Assembly (NCBI GenBank): GCA_049596955.1
Contig: JBMYMD010000025.1
Span: forward strand, 1 to 18,512
Origin: UBA3478 sp049596955
GTDB taxonomy: Bacteria > Bacteroidota > Bacteroidia > Flavobacteriales > Flavobacteriaceae
Direction: 5' to 3'
DNA: 18,512 bases
The notes under the pieces were generated by a model. The model worked only from the letters and a program-made list of their open reading frames with translations, was not told the origin of the DNA and ran no database searches. The position numbers were made by a program, and so were the translations under genes. Positions 7,081 to 14,451 of this stretch are shown one piece after another. Position 1 is the first letter of the stretch; each line of letters starts with the position of its first letter.

Positions 7081-8079
7081 ATGTTTTACGCCTTTGTAAA
7101 ATATTTTAATACCCTAACCCTTTTTTGTTATTACAAAAAGATCCAAAGGGTGAACTATAAACCAAAGCAGAAAGGTAAAGGGGTATTGTATTTGGCTAAT
7201 CACCAAAATGCGCTTTTAGATGTTTTAATTATAGCTACACGAATAAAAGAGCCCATTTATTTTTTAACCAGGGCGGATGTTTTTGCAAATGCATTATTGA
7301 GAAGGATTTTTGAAACCCTCAACATGATTCCAATTTATCGCGTTCGCGACGGAAGAAATCAGTTGGCTTTGAACGACGCTATTTTTGAAAAAACAGCCCA
7401 ATTGTTACATGAAGGTAAATCAGTACTTATTTTTCCAGAAGCTAGTCACAGTTTAGATAAACGAATTCGAAACATCAGCAGGGGATTCACTCGCATTTTA
7501 AACGCACACGCCAAGCTAGAGCAAGGTAAACCTATAGCCGCCTGTTTAATCGGAGTCAATTATCACGCACCTCGAGAGTTAGGTGATCAAATGAGTGTTC
7601 ATTTTTCAGACTATATCGATTTGCCGCACAAGGTATTAAGTGCTGAGCAAACGCAAGAACTGGTTCAAGGCTTTACAGAAGTCTTTAAAACCTTATCTCT
7701 GCATTTAGAGCCCAAAACTTATGTGCGAGATTTACAGTATTTACAAGAGGTGCAAGTTGATTTGTCCAATCTTGAACAGGTTCGAAAAGTATTAAATAAA
7801 ACATCGGAAAGACCAAAAGGAAAGTCAAATTCGCTGTTGCAAAAAGGAATTCATCAACTGTGGTTTGCCTTGCCTATGTCACTCTATAAGTTGACATTCG
7901 CTAAGCTTGTCGATGAAGCCGAATTCGAAGGAACCTTTCGTTATGGTTTCAGTGTACTTTTCTTTAGCCTTCTTTTTGTTCTTAGTGCATGCCTCCACAA
8001 CACCTTAGTGCTTATAGGGTTAACACTTTACGTGTTTTTGGGTGTAATACTGATTAAAAAGTGGAGCCTTTTTCCTTAA
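7081..8079 (+). CDS. PlsC-type glycerolipid acyltransferase (1-acyl-glycerol-3-phosphate acyltransferase family)
   Basis: A 332-residue membrane-associated acyltransferase. The catalytic motif NHQNALLD is at residues 40-47, with five residues between His and Asp as in the Sct1/Gpt2-like subfamily (NHxNxxxD) rather than the four of classical PlsC. TRADVF at 63-68 and IFPEASHS at 117-124 are the further substrate-binding blocks. Residues about 287-325 form two hydrophobic segments at the C-terminus, likely an inner-membrane anchor. The expected role is acylation of glycerol-3-phosphate or lysophosphatidic acid in phospholipid synthesis; which acceptor is used is unknown. I took the ATG at 7081 rather than the adjoining TTG at 7078. 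The gene is divergent from the DUF6428 gene and ends 2 bases before the convergent TM2 gene. Confidence 0.88.
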   Translation: MFYAFVKYFNTLTLFCYYKKIQRVNYKPKQKGKGVLYLANHQNALLDVLIIATRIKEPIYFLTRADVFANALLRRIFETLNMIPIYRVRDGRNQLALNDAIFEKTAQLLHEGKSVLIFPEASHSLDKRIRNISRGFTRILNAHAKLEQGKPIAACLIGVNYHAPRELGDQMSVHFSDYIDLPHKVLSAEQTQELVQGFTEVFKTLSLHLEPKTYVRDLQYLQEVQVDLSNLEQVRKVLNKTSERPKGKSNSLLQKGIHQLWFALPMSLYKLTFAKLVDEAEFEGTFRYGFSVLFFSLLFVLSACLHNTLVLIGLTLYVFLGVILIKKWSLFP

Positions 8080-8081
8080 AA

Positions 8082-8348
8082 CTAAAACCAGGGTTTGTGA
8101 CCTACTACATAGGTGTTGTGAAATTCCTCATCAGATTTTGTTAGGTAGACAATCCCTTCGATAAAGCCTATTACGGATGGAATCCACACAAAAGCTACTC
8201 CGATTACAAGGCAAGATAGAATTGATCCTGCAAGAGTGACTCCCAATAAGATCAGGCCCTCCCGAGTGTAATTCAAAACGAATTTGTGAATGCCTAGTCC
8301 TCCAAAAAAGATTCCGGTGATTCCTGCGATGACTCTTTTACCATCCAT
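8082..8348 (-). CDS. TM2 domain-containing small membrane protein
   Basis: An 88-residue protein with two hydrophobic segments (about residues 6-24 and 32-65, the latter perhaps two helices) and the TM2 signature GIFFGGLGIHKFVLN near the N-terminus. TM2 proteins are small membrane proteins of unknown biochemical role, common in Bacteroidota. The C-terminus (about 70-88, EEFHNTYVVGHKPWF) is polar and probably cytoplasmic. The gene is likely a single transcription unit: it has its own -7 box upstream and runs convergently into the plsC-type gene with a 2-base gap. The family assignment is secure; the function is not. Confidence 0.85.
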   Translation of the reverse strand: MDGKRVIAGITGIFFGGLGIHKFVLNYTREGLILLGVTLAGSILSCLVIGVAFVWIPSVIGFIEGIVYLTKSDEEFHNTYVVGHKPWF

Positions 8349-8379
8349 AAGAGTGTGAGATTAAAGGTTAAGTTAAGTA

Positions 8380-8387
8380 CAAAGGTA
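8380..8387 (-). promoter_or_regulatory. -7 promoter box of the TM2 gene
   Basis: The minus strand reads TACCTTTG, an exact TAnnTTTG match, placed so that transcription would start about 25-28 bases before the ATG at 8348. No good -33 TTTG is present at the standard spacing, so the box stands on its own. Confidence 0.45.
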
Positions 8388-8389
8388 TA

Positions 8390-8406
8390 AGTTTCTCAGA
8401 GAAACT
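8390..8406. repeat. 17-base palindrome at the dehydrogenase stop codon
   Basis: AGTTTCTC (8390-8397) and GAGAAACT (8399-8406) are exact reverse complements around a single base. The element overlaps the dehydrogenase TAG stop and ends 2 bases before the TM2 -7 box. It may form a weak hairpin at the end of the serS operon transcript, but no T-run follows on the minus strand, so it is not a standard terminator. A regulator site for the TM2 promoter is the alternative. Confidence 0.35.
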
Positions 8407-9352
8407 ATGGGGCGTACAACGCTCGAACTTTTTCGGTAATGGTTTGGGCAAGCTTTTTGTGACTCTCTAGGGTCCATCCTGCCACATGAGGGCTTAAAAC
8501 AACCCGATCAGACTGCAGAAGTGCACTAAAGGCTTCGGGAAGATTTTCTTGCTCAAAAAAGTTTTCAAAGGATTTTTTTTCAAATTCCAACACATCTAAT
8601 CCTGCACCTAAGACCTTGTTTGAATGTAAAGCACTAACTAAATCTGCTGTAACCACCGCCGAGCCTCTACCGGTATTGATAAGCCAAATGGAGTGTTTAA
8701 ACTGCTCGATAAAGCTCAGATTGCAAAGGCCTTGAGTGAGCGCTGTATGCGGTAAATGCAAGCTGACAATTTCAACTTTTTCAAAAAACTCAGCCATGTC
8801 TACTTGTCTTGCGCAGGCGTCTCCAACATTAGCCTTAATGTCATAGCATAACACTTCTACATCAAACCCCCGTAATTTACGGGCAAACTGCTTACCCATA
8901 TGGCCGTAACCAATAATACCCACTGTTTTACCATCGAGTTCCGCGCCGCGGTTACCTTCGCGATCCCAGCGACCACTTCTGATTTCGTTATCGGCCTTAT
9001 TGAGTTTGTTCAATAGATTCAACAAAAGACCTAGTGCATGCTCACCCACGGCGTTTCGATTTCCTTCGGGGGCCGCAATGCAATGTATCCCCTGTTGTTT
9101 GGCGAAATTGAGCTCGATATTTTCTAATCCTGCACCCACACGTCCGATGAATTCAAGATTGCTGGCGGCAGTCAATACGCTTTGGTCAATAGGTATTCGA
9201 CTTCGAACAATTAACCCGTGAAAGCTTGAAATTTTATCGATTAATTCTTGTTTTGTACAGTGAAAATCAAAGTGGTTTTCAAATCCCTGAGCTGCTAAAT
9301 CTTCGTGGAGAATGGGATGATTTTCATCGATATGCAAGACTTTTTTACTCAA
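8405..9352 (-). CDS. D-isomer-specific 2-hydroxyacid dehydrogenase (SerA-like, NAD-dependent)
   Basis: A 315-residue NAD-dependent dehydrogenase. The nucleotide-binding motif GYGHMG is at 148-153, INTGRG carries the catalytic arginine R229, AGLDVLEFE (250-258) the acid, and SPHVAGW the catalytic histidine H289. GRVGAGLENI (70-79) and APEGNRNAVGEH (94-105) are also typical of phosphoglycerate dehydrogenase relatives. There is no C-terminal ACT domain, so it is a short form; 3-phosphoglycerate is possible but the substrate is unproved. The start is TTG at 9352, since no early in-frame ATG exists and MSKKVLHIDENHP matches relatives. TTG overlaps the mgtE stop (TTGA), indicating coupling. It is the last gene of the serS operon. 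Confidence 0.87.
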   Translation of the reverse strand: MSKKVLHIDENHPILHEDLAAQGFENHFDFHCTKQELIDKISSFHGLIVRSRIPIDQSVLTAASNLEFIGRVGAGLENIELNFAKQQGIHCIAAPEGNRNAVGEHALGLLLNLLNKLNKADNEIRSGRWDREGNRGAELDGKTVGIIGYGHMGKQFARKLRGFDVEVLCYDIKANVGDACARQVDMAEFFEKVEIVSLHLPHTALTQGLCNLSFIEQFKHSIWLINTGRGSAVVTADLVSALHSNKVLGAGLDVLEFEKKSFENFFEQENLPEAFSALLQSDRVVLSPHVAGWTLESHKKLAQTITEKVRALYAP

Positions 9353-10701
9353 ATTCCCAAAATGAGTTTTGCAATCCAGAAGTAGATTAAAATACCAAAG
9401 ATATCGTTACAGGTGGTGATAAAAGGTCCTGTGGCAAGAGCAGGATCTATTTTGTTTTTGTGCAAAAACATGGGGGTAAAGGTTCCGATAATCCCTGCAA
9501 TAATAATTACGGCAATAAGTGAAATCGAAATGGCAAAAGCACTGGCGAGACTCCCTTTCCAAATCCAAGTGCAGGCAAAAAGCAAAACAGCTAGAATGAT
9601 ACCATTAAAAAGTGCGAGCAACATTTCTTTGAGTACTCGTGGAAGAATACCTCCTTTAATATCGTCATTGGCCAAACCTTGAACGATGATCGCACTGGAT
9701 TGAACACCAACATTTCCTGCCATTGCAGCAATTAATGGGGTAAAGAAAAAGAGTAAGGCGTGTTTGGCAAGGATGTCTTCAAATCCACCCATAATTACCG
9801 CTGCACCCAGACCTCCTATGAGTCCTACGATTAACCAGGGTAATCGCGCCTTGGTAAGCTCTAAAATACTGTCACTGGCCTCAACGTCTTGTGTTATACC
9901 TGCCATTTGCTGATAATCTTTATCAGCTTCTTCTTTGATGACATCTACGATATCGTCAATGGTAATGCGACCTACTAATCGTCGCATCTCGTCCACTACA
10001 GGTATGGCTTCTAAATCGTATTTAGCCATGATTTTTGCAACCTCCTCTGAATCTTCGTTGACCTCTACGTAATCTACCTTTTTAATATAAACATCTTTAA
10101 TGTGCGCCTTGTCTGGAGCCATCAATAAATCTTTTAAAGATAGACGGCCCTTCAGGGTATTATCGTCGTCAACCACGTAAATGGAATGTACTCGAGTGAC
10201 CTGACCGGCTTGTGCTCTCATCTCTCGAACACAGTTATTTATACTCCAATTTTCATTGACCCGAATTAATTCCTTGGCCATTAATCCACCGGCAGTATCT
10301 TCATCGTATCTAAGAAGTTCAACAATTTCAGCAGCGTGTTCTCTATCATTCAGATTTGAGATGACTTCTTTGGCAATCTCCTCGTCAAGTTCTGTAATGA
10401 TATCTACTGCATCATCGGTATCGAGTTCAGCAATTTCAGCAGCAATCTCTTCTGAGGTCAATTTAGCCAGAATTTGTTCTCTTAAATCTTCGTCGAGTTC
10501 GGTAAAAACATCAGCTGTTTTTTCGGATGGAAAGAGCTTAACCAAATAGGTGGCTTCCTTCGGATTGAGCTCGTTGATGACCTCTGCTAGATCAGCATAA
10601 TGCAAATCAGAGGTGCGCTTCAATAACATTTTTTTGTTTTTGGAGCTTATGGCCGATTGAATCTCGGTTAGAAATTCAGATGTTAATTTAAACGGTGTCA
10701 T
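9349..10701 (-). CDS. mgtE: Magnesium transporter MgtE
   Basis: A 450-residue inner-membrane Mg2+ channel of the MgtE/SLC41 family. Residues about 28-130 form the acidic helical N domain (repeats such as ELDTDDAVDIITELDEE), 134-258 hold two CBS domains (TAGGLM at 136-141, the second ending GRITIDDIVDVI), and from about 287 there are five membrane helices. The pore region includes PLIAAMAGNVGVQSSAI and the conserved Asp in TTCNDIFG near the C-terminus. In known MgtE, the N and CBS domains sense internal Mg2+ and close the pore. I chose ATG 10701 over a TTG six bases upstream. The start lies within the end of rsmA (14 bp overlap) and the stop overlaps the dehydrogenase start, so it is in the middle of an operon. 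Confidence 0.95.
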   Translation of the reverse strand: MTPFKLTSEFLTEIQSAISSKNKKMLLKRTSDLHYADLAEVINELNPKEATYLVKLFPSEKTADVFTELDEDLREQILAKLTSEEIAAEIAELDTDDAVDIITELDEEIAKEVISNLNDREHAAEIVELLRYDEDTAGGLMAKELIRVNENWSINNCVREMRAQAGQVTRVHSIYVVDDDNTLKGRLSLKDLLMAPDKAHIKDVYIKKVDYVEVNEDSEEVAKIMAKYDLEAIPVVDEMRRLVGRITIDDIVDVIKEEADKDYQQMAGITQDVEASDSILELTKARLPWLIVGLIGGLGAAVIMGGFEDILAKHALLFFFTPLIAAMAGNVGVQSSAIIVQGLANDDIKGGILPRVLKEMLLALFNGIILAVLLFACTWIWKGSLASAFAISISLIAVIIIAGIIGTFTPMFLHKNKIDPALATGPFITTCNDIFGILIYFWIAKLILGI

Positions 10702-11488
10702 TTGCAATGGCTTGGGTCAATTCCACAAACTCACTAACGCTGAGTTGTTCAGGTCTGGCAGCAAAGATACGTTCTTCTGCTAGAAGTGGACTTATGCCAA
10801 AGGATTTGAGGCTGTTTCGCAGGGTTTTACGTCTTTGATTAAAGGCTGTTTTGACTACAGAGAAGAACAACTTTTCATCCACTCCAAGCGTATAATTTTC
10901 TTTGCGTTTTAAACGAATGACTCCCGATTGCACCTTAGGGGGCGGGTCAAAAACCTGAGGATGCACCGTAAATAAATATTCACAGTCGTAAAAGGCCTGG
11001 GTCAAAACACTGAGAATACCATAGGTTTTGCTGCCGGGCTTCTCACAAATGCGCTTGGCCACCTCTTTCTGAAACATACCACTGAATTCAGGAATATTAG
11101 CCCTAAATTCTAATACCTTAAAGACGATTTGAGTAGAGATGTTATAGGGAAAATTTCCGGTAATTGCCCAGGGTTTTTCTCCGAACAATTCCTTTAAATT
11201 GAGCTTTAAAAAATCACCTTCTAAAATGCTTAGATTCTCCGATTGCATGTTTTTTTGAAGGTAAGCGATAGACTCCTTGTCGATGTCTAAGGCCACAATT
11301 TGTTGCTCGCGTTCAATGAGGTATTTGGTGAGCACTCCCATACCTGGGCCAATTTCTAGTATATGCTCATAAGTGCTTAAACTTAAAGTCTCAGCAATTT
11401 TTTGAGCGATGTTTTCATCTTTTAAAAAGTGCTGTCCATAGTGTTTTTTGGCACTGACCTTATCACTTTTTTTGTCGAAACGCTTCAT
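10688..11488 (-). CDS. rsmA: 16S rRNA (adenine1518/1519-N6)-dimethyltransferase
   Basis: A 266-residue SAM-dependent methyltransferase (RsmA, also KsgA) that dimethylates two adjacent adenines in the 3' terminal hairpin of 16S rRNA during late 30S assembly. KKHYGQHFL (14-22) is the family entry motif, EIGPGMG (45-51) binds SAM, and NFPYNIS (112-118) is the catalytic motif, written NLPY in E. coli; Phe is common in this phylum. The C-terminal domain with AFNQRRKTLRNSLK is present, so the gene is complete. Its ATG overlaps the DUF4286 stop by 4 bp (ATGA) and its end overlaps mgtE. Loss of this enzyme gives kasugamycin resistance in other bacteria. Confidence 0.96.
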   Translation of the reverse strand: MKRFDKKSDKVSAKKHYGQHFLKDENIAQKIAETLSLSTYEHILEIGPGMGVLTKYLIEREQQIVALDIDKESIAYLQKNMQSENLSILEGDFLKLNLKELFGEKPWAITGNFPYNISTQIVFKVLEFRANIPEFSGMFQKEVAKRICEKPGSKTYGILSVLTQAFYDCEYLFTVHPQVFDPPPKVQSGVIRLKRKENYTLGVDEKLFFSVVKTAFNQRRKTLRNSLKSFGISPLLAEERIFAARPEQLSVSEFVELTQAIANDTV

Positions 11489-11799
11489 GATGAGCTCAGC
11501 TGTTCAATTTCTTCTAAAGTCGTTTTGAAAAGAAGTACCTGATCGCCGAAGGCCTCTGCTACCATCTGATCAAAATCTTGGGCGTGCTCTTCTAAAAACG
11601 AGAGCAATCTTTCTTGTGAGCTGGTTGTGCACTGAATCGAAAATGATGGTGCCTCATTTGAAGGGGCGTATATCTTACAATATTTAATGGCTGTAAAAAA
11701 GTTTGTCTTCATCAAACCCTTTAAAAAAGATGGAGTGAATGCCTGCCAAGAATTGAGCTGACTAGGCTCCACGACTGCTGTTATATTGTAGATGATCAT
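11485..11799 (-). CDS. DUF4286 family protein
   Basis: A 104-residue protein beginning MIIYNITAVVEPS, which is the recognisable start of DUF4286, a small ferredoxin-like fold family mostly restricted to Bacteroidota. It has no signal peptide or membrane segment. The family's function is unknown; its place between serS and rsmA suggests a link to translation or ribosome assembly, but that rests on neighbourhood alone. It starts 16 bases after the serS stop and its TGA overlaps the rsmA ATG, so it is cotranscribed with both. Confidence 0.85.
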   Translation of the reverse strand: MIIYNITAVVEPSQLNSWQAFTPSFLKGLMKTNFFTAIKYCKIYAPSNEAPSFSIQCTTSSQERLLSFLEEHAQDFDQMVAEAFGDQVLLFKTTLEEIEQLSSS

Positions 11800-11815
11800 T
11801 TTTTAAAATGAAGAA

Positions 11816-13087
11816 TTAATCGATGCGATCAAAGCCAGTATACGACTGAAGTACTTTAGGAATAGCAATCCCATCTGCACTTTGATTGTTTTCTAAAAGC
11901 GCTGCTAAAACGCGGGGTAGGGCCAATGCACTTCCATTTAAAGTATGGCACAGCTGTTTTTTACCTTCTTTGTTTTTGTATCTCAACTTTAAACGATTTG
12001 CTTGAAAAGTTTCAAAGTTTGAGACCGAAGAAATTTCTAACCAGCGTTGCTGTGCTGCTGACCAAACCTCAAAATCATAGGTCAGGGCAGAGGTGAACCC
12101 TAAATCTCCACCGCAAAGCCTGAGTATGCGATAAGGGAGTTCGAGTTCAGCCAAAATACCTTTGACGTGTTCGACCATTTCTTCTAAAGCTTGATAGGAG
12201 TTTTCTTGGGTTTCTACGCGAACGATTTCCACCTTGTCGAATTGATGCAATCGGTTGAGTCCTCTAACATGAGCACCATAACTACCTGCCTCTCTTCGAA
12301 AACAAGGGGTGTACCCCGTGTACTTGATAGGCAGCTGTTCTGCGTTTAATAATTCGTCTCTAAGTAGGTTGGTAATCGGCACTTCAGCGGTTGGAATGAG
12401 ATATAAATCATCATTGCCAACGTGGTACATTTGACCCTCCTTGTCAGGAAGTTGACCAGTACCATATCCAGAGGCTTCATTGACCAGATGTGGCACCTGT
12501 GTTTCTCGATATCCTGCAGCAGTATTTTTATCTAAAAAATAGCTGATCAACGCGCGTTGTAATCGGGCTCCTTTACCGGTATAGACCGGGAATCCTGCTC
12601 CAGAAATTTTTACGCCTAATTCAAAATCAATTAGGTCATATTTTTTAGCAAGGTCCCAGTGTGGCTCCGCTTTTTCGTCAAGTGTTGCTGGTTTACCCTC
12701 TTCGAAAACAACTTCATTATCGCTGTCGTCTTGTCCTTTAGGAACGTCCTTATGGGGGATATTTGGGATTTGATACAACAGCTCTTGAAGGGCAATTTGT
12801 TTTTCGTTCAATTGCTCTTGGAGTTGCTTACTCGATTCTTTGAGAGTTGCGGTTTCTGCTTTAAGTGTATTGGCTTCTTCAGCCTTACCACTTTTAAAAA
12901 GCATTCCAATTTCTTTAGCAAGTTGATTGGATTTGGCCAAACATTCATCGAGCTGAGTTTGAATACCTCTTCTACTTGCATCAAGTGATACAATGGCATC
13001 AAGTTGCTCTTGTGCATCAATGCCTCTTTTTTGAAGGGCATCAACATAATGTTCTTTGTGTTGTCTTATGTTTTGAAGTTCTAACAT
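11816..13087 (-). CDS. serS: Seryl-tRNA synthetase
   Basis: A 423-residue class II aminoacyl-tRNA synthetase that charges tRNA-Ser (and tRNA-Sec where present) with serine. Residues about 1-105 form the long antiparallel coiled coil that grips the tRNA variable arm. TAEVP (233-237), motif 2 starting FRREAGSYG (263-271) with HQFDKVE (281-287), and motif 3 NGSALALPRVLAALLEN (384-400) are intact. NGSALALPR replaces the common NGSGLAVGR, a normal variant in this phylum. The ATG at 13085-13087 gives the standard MLELQNIR start. It is the first gene of a five-gene operon and has its own -7 box 17 bases upstream. Confidence 0.97.
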   Translation of the reverse strand: MLELQNIRQHKEHYVDALQKRGIDAQEQLDAIVSLDASRRGIQTQLDECLAKSNQLAKEIGMLFKSGKAEEANTLKAETATLKESSKQLQEQLNEKQIALQELLYQIPNIPHKDVPKGQDDSDNEVVFEEGKPATLDEKAEPHWDLAKKYDLIDFELGVKISGAGFPVYTGKGARLQRALISYFLDKNTAAGYRETQVPHLVNEASGYGTGQLPDKEGQMYHVGNDDLYLIPTAEVPITNLLRDELLNAEQLPIKYTGYTPCFRREAGSYGAHVRGLNRLHQFDKVEIVRVETQENSYQALEEMVEHVKGILAELELPYRILRLCGGDLGFTSALTYDFEVWSAAQQRWLEISSVSNFETFQANRLKLRYKNKEGKKQLCHTLNGSALALPRVLAALLENNQSADGIAIPKVLQSYTGFDRID

Positions 13088-13103
13088 GCCACAGAAATTT
13101 TGA

Positions 13104-13133
13104 CAAAAGTAAAACCTTAATTTTAGTTTGAAA
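13104..13133 (-). promoter_or_regulatory. Promoter of the serS operon
   Basis: The minus strand carries TACTTTTG (13111-13104), an exact TAnnTTTG -7 match. TTTC (13133-13130), 18 bases further upstream, is a one-mismatch -33 box and lies within the last codons of the HTTM gene. Transcription would start near 13099, giving a leader of about a dozen bases. This would make serS independent of ribF and the HTTM gene. Confidence 0.55.
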
Positions 13134-14451
13134 GAGGTTTAGGCAAAATCCATGGGTTATGCCTAAAATAATACCATTCTGTATCGGCCAAATCTACATT
13201 TGGGTCGATGAATTCAGCATAAGGTCCTCTATTGACACTGACCTTTGATTTCACGTGAATCGCTACTTGCTGGCCTTTTTGGTTGTACTCTTTTTTGAGT
13301 CGCTGACTGAACTGCCAAATATAATCGGGGAGGGTGCTCAATCGACTGATTTGTTTTGCAGTCAGATATTGATTTAAATCGACCGTTTCTCTTCTGCCGG
13401 TTTTGACATCAGTGACAAAAAATTGAATGCTGCCCTGTCTTGTTCTAAGCATCATGCGCCAACTGAGGCGATGACCTTCTTCAGTCCAAAGCACATCACC
13501 TTGAATAAAATGATGTCTCAGCGGCAGGGCTAATTGAACCACAAAGTGAACTAGTAGTAGTAAGCTAACAACTAAGGTATTTTTAGGTTGAAGGTTTTGA
13601 TATCGCCCATTTAAGCGACGATACAGCCCTTGAGATTTTGACCTAAGCCAAGCGGGATCAATAAAAAACAGCATAAAGGCCAATGACATATAGGGAAAGA
13701 TGCCAATTTGAAAAACGATACTATTAAAGAGGTGAAAGAAAAATGAAAGCGCAATCGCTACTTTTTGAGTGGGCTTGTACAATAGCGCAGGAATAATAAG
13801 TGCATCGTAAACAATTCCGAAATAGGCCACACTGTATTTGGCCAGTGGATATTGAAGTAGGGGGCCAATAATCGGCATGTTCTTTTTACTCCCCAATAAG
13901 AGGTCTATAAAACTAAGGTCTAACCAGTCACTGTAGAGTTTGGCGATAGAAGCAAATTCATAAACAATTAGTAATTGAATAATAACAAATAGTTTAATGT
14001 AAGCAGGCATTTGATTGCTTCTTGACGTTCTGTTTTGCTTGACGTCTAAAGAGAGGTCGCTATGCGCATTGCTGAGCGACATGGCAAAGGCCAGAATCAT
14101 AAGCAAATAGTAATGATTGTTGTAGGATGTCTTCTGCATCAGATAAACAGCACTCCACATAAGAGCGAACAAAAAGCTGCTCAATCGAAAGCGATAGCCG
14201 AGTAAAATACCCCATCCACAAAGGCCCATTGCAAAGAAGTAGAGGTACATGCCATTGCCCGGAAGGGGCTGTAAAAAATCAAACCCTATAAAATTAAAGG
14301 TGAATTCTGGGGTTATAAATGTGCTTTTTACCCATCCTGTAATAAGCGCTCCCCAGGCTTCAGCGACGACTAAAAAACCAAAGCAAATTCTAAAGAGAAC
14401 AAGGCTGATGTTGTCAATGGGCCTAAATAAGTAGTCGTTAATGCGTTTCAA
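13123..14451 (-). CDS. HTTM domain (vitamin K-dependent gamma-carboxylase-like) membrane protein
   Basis: A 442-residue multi-pass membrane protein. Hydrophobic segments lie at about 15-37, 68-86, 92-108, 111-127, 150-170, 205-225, 228-262 and 292-310; the C-terminal 130 residues are soluble. Features shared with the gamma-carboxylase family are TSYNNHYYLL (108-117), ASIAKLYSDW (167-176), where K171 falls where the human carboxylase has its proposed catalytic lysine K218 (KKLDADW), and the block LPLRHHFIQGD...GHRLSWRMML (309-335). Whether it carboxylates anything is unknown, and I see no obvious Gla-type substrate here. The start is TTG at 14451, as no early ATG exists and later ones would remove the first helix. 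It overlaps the ribF end by 14 bp, so it is translated from the ribF transcript. Confidence 0.85.
   Translation of the reverse strand: MKRINDYLFRPIDNISLVLFRICFGFLVVAEAWGALITGWVKSTFITPEFTFNFIGFDFLQPLPGNGMYLYFFAMGLCGWGILLGYRFRLSSFLFALMWSAVYLMQKTSYNNHYYLLMILAFAMSLSNAHSDLSLDVKQNRTSRSNQMPAYIKLFVIIQLLIVYEFASIAKLYSDWLDLSFIDLLLGSKKNMPIIGPLLQYPLAKYSVAYFGIVYDALIIPALLYKPTQKVAIALSFFFHLFNSIVFQIGIFPYMSLAFMLFFIDPAWLRSKSQGLYRRLNGRYQNLQPKNTLVVSLLLLVHFVVQLALPLRHHFIQGDVLWTEEGHRLSWRMMLRTRQGSIQFFVTDVKTGRRETVDLNQYLTAKQISRLSTLPDYIWQFSQRLKKEYNQKGQQVAIHVKSKVSVNRGPYAEFIDPNVDLADTEWYYFRHNPWILPKPLSN

Noticed and set aside
8078..8100. Possible bidirectional terminator between the plsC-type and TM2 genes
   Set aside because: Only AAACC/GGTTT pairs, it lies in the TM2 coding end, and no convincing T-run follows.
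9413..9682. 89-residue plus-strand frame
   Set aside because: Antisense shadow of the MgtE membrane domain, which is a confident gene.
10256..10549. Serine-rich 97-residue frame on the plus strand
   Set aside because: It is the antisense of the acidic helical repeats in MgtE; the Ser runs come from reverse-reading Glu/Asp-rich codons. It has no family resemblance.
12659..12988. Frames on the plus strand (109 residues) and minus strand (12808-13047, 79 residues) within serS
   Set aside because: Both are out-of-frame readings of the coiled-coil region of an intact seryl-tRNA synthetase gene.
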